From: CAYPSN01 sp041907025
GTDB lineage: Bacteria; Patescibacteriota; Saccharimonadia; CAILAD01; JADZBC01
Direction of reading: 5' to 3'
DNA: 64,000 nt
Assembly (NCBI GenBank): GCA_041907025.1
Contig: JAYRIB010000004.1
Span: 1-64,000 of the forward strand
The position numbers and the translations under genes are program-made. How positions within the stretch are numbered: the stretch's first letter is position 1; each line of letters starts with the position of its first letter. Of this stretch, positions 58,514 through 64,000 are shown in pieces. The notes below the pieces were generated by a model that had not been told where the DNA came from, did no database searches, and saw nothing but the letters and a program-made list of their open reading frames with translations.

Positions 58514-61030
58514 GTGGAAACACAGAACCAGACATTCATTATTCTTGCCACACTACTAACTTTAGCATTTCTTGCTACGCTTGGGTTGGTAGCTTTCGTG
58601 ATTTACCGGAAAATGGTTCGACGCAATAAGGACATCGAGCGGAGCCTAAAAATGGTGCCGTTGCAGATCAAGCTCCCACCGGCCGAGGCGAGTGAATCGA
58701 GTAACCGAGATACCCGGGAGCTGTTTAAAGAAAACATCTCAAAAGCCGAGGGGGTCTTTAACTTGCTTTCGGGCATCACGGCAGATAAATCTCATCTTTA
58801 CGGTAACCGTTATGTCAGCTTCGAGATTATTGCTGACGGCGCCATGATCTACTTCTACACCGCAGTGCCAGTCACGCTTTTGTCGACAGTCCAAAAGGCC
58901 CTGGTGTCGGGCTACCCGACCATCCAGATTGAGCAGATCGATGATCCCAATATCTTTTCACAGACTAGTAAGCTGGCTGGGGTATCTGGTGGCGAGTTGG
59001 TACTGGCCAACGATTCCTACTTCCCTATAGCTACCTATAAGAGTCGTGATTCTGATCCGTTGGCTGGCATACTGAGTAGTCTTTCACGCTTGCAGCCGGG
59101 CGAGGGGGCTGGAATTCAAATTATGATTCGCCCAGCTAAGCCTGTTTGGGCAAAGAATGCCAAGAAGAAAGCCAAGGACTTGCTAGACCCTGAGAAGATT
59201 GCCAAAGAGAAGTATACGACCAAGAAGTTGGTGCGGGATATTGCCATGGCGCCAATCAAGCAGCCTAAGTACTCCAAGAAGATGGAAGAAGGGACCTATA
59301 AACAGGACAACCAGCCAGACGCCATCAACCAGAAGATGAGTCAGTTGGTAGAGGAGAAGTACGCCGCGCCGGCTTTTGAAACGATGATCCGTATCCTGGT
59401 AAGCTCGGGCGATCAGCATCGTTCCAAGGCGATCGTTCAGGATATGCTCACTGGTTTTGCGCAACTTGCGCTGCCAAACTCCAACCAGTTTAAGTTTAAG
59501 CCTGCACCATCGGCCGAGAAGCTAGCGACCGACTTCATCTTCCGCTTTTTTCCGGCAAGTAAGTCGTCGACGGTGCTAAATTCCACTGAACTTGCAGGAA
59601 TCTTCCACTTCCCTGGTGAGGATATGCAGGTGTCCACACCTGTTATTCGCAAAGGAATGCGCGAGGTACCAGCCCCAGCCGACATGCCAGCCGACGGACT
59701 TATACTGGGTAGCAATGTCTACCGTGGTCAAGAAACAGTAGTGCGTTTGCTGGACGATGATCGACGGCGTCACGTTTATATTATCGGTCAAACTGGTACC
59801 GGTAAGTCAGTTTTCTTAGAAAACTGTATCGTGCAGGACATGCATATGGGCAAGGGACTATGCTTCTTGGATCCCCATGGCGACACAGCCGAGAAGCTCA
59901 TGGCCAAAGTGCCGCCCCATCGGCTCAAGGACGTTATCTACTTTAACCCGGGTGACATTGATTACCCGCTTGGTTTTAATATCCTCGAGTTTGACCCCGC
60001 GCATCCGGAGCAGAAGGACTTCCTTATTCAGGAGGCGATTAGTATGTTCTATAAGCTCTATGACCCAAAAGGTCAGGGCATTGTCGGGCCAATGTTTGTT
60101 GATTGGTTCCGCAATGCTGCTCTTACCGTTATGTCCGACCCAGCTGGCGGTACGATGATTGAGGTGCCTAAGTTGTTTACGAATGATGACTTTTTAAAGC
60201 AGAAGTTTAGGCACGTGGCCGATCCGGTGGTGCAAGAGTTCTGGACCGGACAGATGGCGCAGACCAGCGAGCACACTAAGAGTGAAATGCTTGGTTACTT
60301 TACGTCTAAGTTTGGCGACTTTGCCAATAATGAGATAATGCGTAACATTATTGGTCAGAAGAAGTCGTCCTTTAGCTTGCGTGACATCATGGACGGTAAG
60401 AAGATCCTATTTGTGAACCTGTCCAAAGGTTTGCTTGGCGACATGAACTCTAAGTTGCTCGGCATTATTTTCATTATTAAATTCCAGATGGCCGCTATGA
60501 GCCGAGCCGATACGCCCGAAGATCAGCGTCAAGACTTTAGTCTCTACATTGATGAGTTTCAAAACTATGCCACTGATTCAATTGCCACGATTCTGTCTGA
60601 AGCTCGCAAATATCGCTTGAACATGATTATGGCAAACCAGTTTATCTCCCAGCTTGAGGAGCCGATTCGTGATGCGGTCTTTGGTAACGTTGGTAACATG
60701 ATTGGCTTTCGGGTTGGCCCAGAGGACGCTGAGTTTATGGCCAAGCAGTTCGCGCCTGCTTTTGATAAAGATGACATTATTAATACGCCCAACTTGTACG
60801 CGGCGGCTCGTCTGATTAGCCGTGGTGCCGTTACGCCGCCTTTTTCGCTCAAAGAAATATTCCCACCGATTGGGGTGGCCAACCCGCAGCTCTATGATCA
60901 AATGGTACAGCTCTCGCGTCAGCAATTCGCCCGCCCGAAGGCCGATGTGGCCGCCGAGATAGCTCATAGTTTGGCAGTTGTGCCCTCGACACCGCAGGCA
61001 AAGCCAGGCACCTCCGTAGTAAACCGCTAG
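58514..61030 (+). CDS. VirD4/TraG-like type IV secretion ATPase
   Basis: An 838-residue protein starting with GTG. One N-terminal membrane helix (about 8-32) precedes an alpha/beta domain (to about 400). A FtsK/TraG-like ATPase follows, with Walker A GQTGTGKSVFLEN (about residue 425), FLDPHGDTAEKLM, and Walker B LYIDEFQNYATDSIATILSEARKYRLNMIMANQF (about 676). A Pro-rich tail closes it. This is the coupling ATPase family of conjugation and type IV secretion. The rest of a secretion system is not in this window, so DNA uptake or surface-appendage roles are equally possible. Confidence 0.87.
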   Translation: METQNQTFIILATLLTLAFLATLGLVAFVIYRKMVRRNKDIERSLKMVPLQIKLPPAEASESSNRDTRELFKENISKAEGVFNLLSGITADKSHLYGNRYVSFEIIADGAMIYFYTAVPVTLLSTVQKALVSGYPTIQIEQIDDPNIFSQTSKLAGVSGGELVLANDSYFPIATYKSRDSDPLAGILSSLSRLQPGEGAGIQIMIRPAKPVWAKNAKKKAKDLLDPEKIAKEKYTTKKLVRDIAMAPIKQPKYSKKMEEGTYKQDNQPDAINQKMSQLVEEKYAAPAFETMIRILVSSGDQHRSKAIVQDMLTGFAQLALPNSNQFKFKPAPSAEKLATDFIFRFFPASKSSTVLNSTELAGIFHFPGEDMQVSTPVIRKGMREVPAPADMPADGLILGSNVYRGQETVVRLLDDDRRRHVYIIGQTGTGKSVFLENCIVQDMHMGKGLCFLDPHGDTAEKLMAKVPPHRLKDVIYFNPGDIDYPLGFNILEFDPAHPEQKDFLIQEAISMFYKLYDPKGQGIVGPMFVDWFRNAALTVMSDPAGGTMIEVPKLFTNDDFLKQKFRHVADPVVQEFWTGQMAQTSEHTKSEMLGYFTSKFGDFANNEIMRNIIGQKKSSFSLRDIMDGKKILFVNLSKGLLGDMNSKLLGIIFIIKFQMAAMSRADTPEDQRQDFSLYIDEFQNYATDSIATILSEARKYRLNMIMANQFISQLEEPIRDAVFGNVGNMIGFRVGPEDAEFMAKQFAPAFDKDDIINTPNLYAAARLISRGAVTPPFSLKEIFPPIGVANPQLYDQMVQLSRQQFARPKADVAAEIAHSLAVVPSTPQAKPGTSVVNR

Positions 61031-61139
61031 CGCTTATGGTCTAGAGGACTTGCCCGTCCTTGAACAGGTGGGGTATACTAGGGAGTATCTGTTGTCAGCT
61101 TGGCTGGCACGTAATAAAAGTGAGGGTTAACAAACATAC

Positions 61140-63227
61140 ATGGCTGATAAAGTGCAATATGGTGCAGAACAAATCCAGGTCCTCGAAGGGCTCGATCCGG
61201 TACGGAAACGTCCGGGCATGTACATTGGTGGCACCGGCGTCGAGGGCTTGCATCACCTAATTTGGGAGCTGGTCAATAACTCTATCGACGAAGCCATGGC
61301 TGGCGAAGCCACCACGGTCGACGTGGTTATGCACGAAAACGGCTGGGTAACCGTTACCGACGATGGTCGTGGTATTCCTGTTGATAAACACAAAACAACG
61401 GGCAAGTCTGCACTGGAGACGGTACTAACCGTTCTGCACGCTGGTGGTAAGTTCGGCGGCGGCGGCTACAAGGTGTCGGGTGGTTTACACGGTGTGGGCG
61501 TCAGTGTGGTGAATGCCCTAGCAACCGACTTGGTGGCCAAAGTCTATAAAGACGGCAAGGAGTACGAGCAAGTCTATAAGCAAGGTGTACCACAAGCTGA
61601 AATTAAAGTCGTTGGCAAAACTGACAAGCGCGGTACTTCAATTAGCTTTATGCCGGACGCGTCGATCTTTGAAACGACCAAATTTAGTTATCAGACGATT
61701 GTCGATTACTTGCGCCATCAGTCTTACCTTACTAAGGGTGTGCGGTTACATATTGCCGACGAAGGGGCTGGGCGTAGCTATGGTTTTTACTTTGAGGGCG
61801 GTATTCGCTCTTATGTTGAGCACCTCAACCGCGATAAAGAAACACTCAACCAACCGACTTTCTATGTTGAAAAGAAGGTCGAGGACGTCACCGTAGAGCT
61901 GGCAATTCAATACTGCGACTCATTTAACGAACAAGTTAAGACCTTTGCTAATAACATTCACAACCCCGAGGGTGGCACGCACTTAACTGGTTTTCGTACA
62001 GCGCTGACACGGGTGATTAACGAATACGCGCGTAAGAGCGGACTGATTAAAGAAAAAGATGAGAATCTAACGGGTGATGACGTTCGCGAGGGGTTGACGG
62101 CGGTTATCTCGGTGAAGTTGCCTGACCCACAGTTTGAAGGTCAAACTAAGGCAAAGCTTGGTAATCCAGAAGTACGGGGTTACGTGGAGCAAGTGCTTAG
62201 CGAATACCTGGCTTACTATCTCGAAGAAAACCCCAATGAAGCCAAGAAGATTATTGGCAAGGCATCGTTGTCGGCTCGAGCTCGCTTGGCAGCGCGTGCA
62301 GCGCGCGATACCGTAATCCGCAAAGGCGCTCTCGAGGGCTCGGCCTTGCCTGGCAAGCTGGTTGACTGTTCGTCGCGTAAGCCAGAGGATAGTGAGCTCT
62401 ACATTGTAGAGGGAGATTCGGCTGGTGGATCAGCCAAGGGTGGTCGTGACAGTAAATTCCAGGCCATTTTGCCACTGCGTGGTAAGGTGCTCAATGTCGA
62501 ACGGGCGCGGCTTGATAAGATGCTTGGTAATAATGAAATTAAGGACATGATTATAGCCTTAGGTGCTGGGATTGGTGAGAATTTCGACATCGCCAAGCTA
62601 CGCTATCATCGCATCATTATTATGACCGACGCCGATGTTGACGGTGCGCATATTCGGACCCTGCTGCTGACCTTCTTCTTTCGAAACTTCCCCGACGTAA
62701 TTAACCAAGGCCACCTATATATCGCTCAACCACCGCTCTATAAGATCCAAGTTGGCCGTAGTGAGAAGCACTATGCCTTTAGTGATGAGCAAAAGGAGCG
62801 GGTCTTAGACGAGCTACGTCTCAAGGCAAAGGATAAGAAGACTGCTAAGGCGACCAAGGCAGCGGCCGAAGAGGCTGAACTAGCCAGTGACGATGCGTCA
62901 GTCGAAACAGCTGCCGATTTAGCGGAACTGGCGATGGCCGAAAACGTTCAAGATCAAATGAGTGCTGGCGAAGTGGCTAACGATGAGTCGACCGATATGG
63001 GTATTCCTGGGCTGTCAATTGCTCGCTACAAGGGTCTTGGTGAAATGAATGCTACTCAGCTGTGGGAGACGACGATGGATCCAGCTAACCGCATTCTACT
63101 CCAAGTGAAGGTCGATGACGCCGAGAAAGCGGACGCAATATTTAACAAGCTGATGGGTGAGGAAGTAGCCCTGCGTAAGAGTTTCATACAGACCCACGCT
63201 ACATCAGTTGAGAATTTGGATATATAG
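61140..63227 (+). CDS. gyrB: DNA gyrase subunit B
   Basis: ATPase subunit of gyrase, 695 residues. The GHKL ATPase has LVNNSIDEAMAG and TDDGRGIPVD, then the ATP lid GGKFGGGGYKVSGGLHGVGVSVVNAL. The TOPRIM domain has YIVEGDSAGGSAKGGRD and IIIMTDADVDGAHIRTL. The C terminus has RYKGLGEMNATQLWETTMDP. About 60 acidic, Ala-rich residues (about 558-620) are inserted between the TOPRIM end and RYKGLGEMN, making it longer than the compact form. GyrA follows seven bases later. Confidence 0.96.
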   Translation: MADKVQYGAEQIQVLEGLDPVRKRPGMYIGGTGVEGLHHLIWELVNNSIDEAMAGEATTVDVVMHENGWVTVTDDGRGIPVDKHKTTGKSALETVLTVLHAGGKFGGGGYKVSGGLHGVGVSVVNALATDLVAKVYKDGKEYEQVYKQGVPQAEIKVVGKTDKRGTSISFMPDASIFETTKFSYQTIVDYLRHQSYLTKGVRLHIADEGAGRSYGFYFEGGIRSYVEHLNRDKETLNQPTFYVEKKVEDVTVELAIQYCDSFNEQVKTFANNIHNPEGGTHLTGFRTALTRVINEYARKSGLIKEKDENLTGDDVREGLTAVISVKLPDPQFEGQTKAKLGNPEVRGYVEQVLSEYLAYYLEENPNEAKKIIGKASLSARARLAARAARDTVIRKGALEGSALPGKLVDCSSRKPEDSELYIVEGDSAGGSAKGGRDSKFQAILPLRGKVLNVERARLDKMLGNNEIKDMIIALGAGIGENFDIAKLRYHRIIIMTDADVDGAHIRTLLLTFFFRNFPDVINQGHLYIAQPPLYKIQVGRSEKHYAFSDEQKERVLDELRLKAKDKKTAKATKAAAEEAELASDDASVETAADLAELAMAENVQDQMSAGEVANDESTDMGIPGLSIARYKGLGEMNATQLWETTMDPANRILLQVKVDDAEKADAIFNKLMGEEVALRKSFIQTHATSVENLDI

Positions 63228-63234
63228 GAGCATC

Positions 63235-64000
63235 ATGGCAGATACAACCGACAAGCAAGCTAAAGAACCCCAGATGACGCCCGAAGAGCAAACAAACCAG
63301 GCGATGATTGAGAGTGGTATTGGCCAGGTAGAATTCCGCACCATTGAAACGGAAATGGAGAAGAGCTACCTCGACTATTCCATGAGTGTCATCGTTTCAC
63401 GCGCGTTGCCTGATGTGCGTGACGGGCTCAAGCCAGTGCACCGACGTATACTTTTCGTAATGAACAACCTTGGTCTGCGCCACGGTTCTAAGTTCCGCAA
63501 GAGCGCCACCGTGGTTGGTGATGTGATGGGTAGCTATCACCCTCACGGCGATAGCGCAATCTACGACGCCATGGCTCGTATGGCGCAAGACTTTTCGATG
63601 CGCTACATGCTGGTTGATGGTCAAGGTAACTTTGGTTCGATTGACGGTGACTCGCCAGCCGCCATGCGTTATACCGAAGCTCGCATGCAGAAGCTCACCG
63701 AGGAGTTGTTGGTCGACATCGACAAAGACACCGTGGACTTTAGACCCAACTACGATGGTAATAAGCGTGAGCCATCAGTCCTGCCAGCTAAATTACCAAA
63801 CTTACTCTTAAACGGTGTACAGGGTATTGCCGTTGGTATGGCAACTAATATCCCGCCTCACAATCTAACCGAAATCGTCGATGCCGTAATCCATATTATC
63901 GACAACCCCGAAGCTACCGTCGCCGATCTCATTGGTATCGTGACGGGTCCAGACTTCCCGGGTGGGGGGATTATCTTTGACGACGGCGGCATAGCTCAGG
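63235..64000 (+). CDS. gyrA: DNA gyrase subunit A, N-terminal part (cut by the window end)
   Basis: The frame opens at ATG 63235 (GGAG five to eight bases upstream) and stays open to the last base, giving 255 residues. After a 35-residue polar lead come YLDYSMSVIVSRALPDVRDGLKPVHRRIL, SYHPHGDSAIYDAMARMAQ (the quinolone-resistance region, with the sensitive-type Ser and Asp) and DSPAAMRYTEARM with catalytic Tyr146. GyrA cuts and rejoins DNA during negative supercoiling. It is co-transcribed with gyrB. Confidence 0.95.
   Translation, partial: MADTTDKQAKEPQMTPEEQTNQAMIESGIGQVEFRTIETEMEKSYLDYSMSVIVSRALPDVRDGLKPVHRRILFVMNNLGLRHGSKFRKSATVVGDVMGSYHPHGDSAIYDAMARMAQDFSMRYMLVDGQGNFGSIDGDSPAAMRYTEARMQKLTEELLVDIDKDTVDFRPNYDGNKREPSVLPAKLPNLLLNGVQGIAVGMATNIPPHNLTEIVDAVIHIIDNPEATVADLIGIVTGPDFPGGGIIFDDGGIAQ

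Overview
The window looks like a chromosomal segment of a Patescibacteria/CPR organism, most likely Candidatus Saccharibacteria (TM7). This is inferred, not proven. The evidence is the tightly packed genes, many of them overlapping by an ATGA or TAATG, and a characteristic protein set: DUF4012, DUF4446, a bactofilin, a degenerate metallo-beta-lactamase-fold protein, a small PaaX/Cas2-like protein, a VirD4/TraG-like ATPase behind a small conserved protein, and many surface-glycan enzymes, with no amino-acid or cofactor biosynthesis operons. TGA is used as a stop, so the code is standard. GC is near 50% by eye, apart from two clearly GC-richer patches at 34.1-35.2 kb and 36.2-37.3 kb.

Layout. 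0-4.3 kb: end of an ABC exporter, a Y-family DNA polymerase and a double-module PucR-like regulator. 4.3-4.7 kb: tRNA-Val with partial copies on both sides. 4.7-8.7 kb: a phosphoribosyltransferase, a T-box-like leader with thrS, a Nudix protein and miaA. 8.8-12.2 kb: HTH protein with AI-2E transporter, MBL-like protein, rpmB (minus) and an M50 protease. 12.2-13.2 kb: a 6S-like RNA, a PaaX/Cas2-like gene and tRNA-Pro. 13.4-18.5 kb: a 1711-residue NHL/Ig-like surface protein with a stray histidine-kinase helix at its C terminus. 18.5-20.8 kb: HIT protein, uppP, RNase HI and rnpB. 20.9-24.8 kb: glycan gene cluster. 24.9-27.7 kb (minus): infC-rpmI-rplT and a DUF4446-bactofilin-lipid-kinase-like operon. 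27.8-33.3 kb: comM, galT-like and two glycosyltransferases (minus). 33.4 kb: tmRNA, followed by an accessory island to about 37.3 kb. 37.5-41.4 kb: a kinase-like protein without the phospho-acceptor His, HTH-Nudix, class I aldolase and smpB. 41.5-51.4 kb: argS, a membrane PP2C-like/propeller protein, a UvrD-nuclease fusion, a SprT-like protein, a zinc ribbon, rmuC and trpS. 51.5-52.05 kb: a large orphan structured RNA. 52.3-64 kb: pheS, pheT, an L,D-transpeptidase, a VirD4-like ATPase, gyrB and the start of gyrA.

Themes. Translation (thrS, argS, trpS, pheST, infC, rpmI, rplT, rpmB, tmRNA/SmpB, rnpB, miaA) and cell-envelope glycans dominate. Control appears to use short or leaderless 5' ends: several genes have a -10 hexamer ending 6-7 nt before the ATG. 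It also appears to use structured leaders, and in two genes a non-canonical AUA start.

The strongest novelties are: an NlpC/P60 (C40) peptidase-like domain inserted in frame inside the B5 region of PheT; a roughly 500-nt structured RNA with its own promoter and terminator between trpS and pheS; a T-box-like element before thrS; an AUA start for infC; and a histidine-kinase H-box helix on a surface protein in a genome that also encodes a kinase-like ATPase lacking that His. All assignments come from reading motifs by eye; no database search was run.
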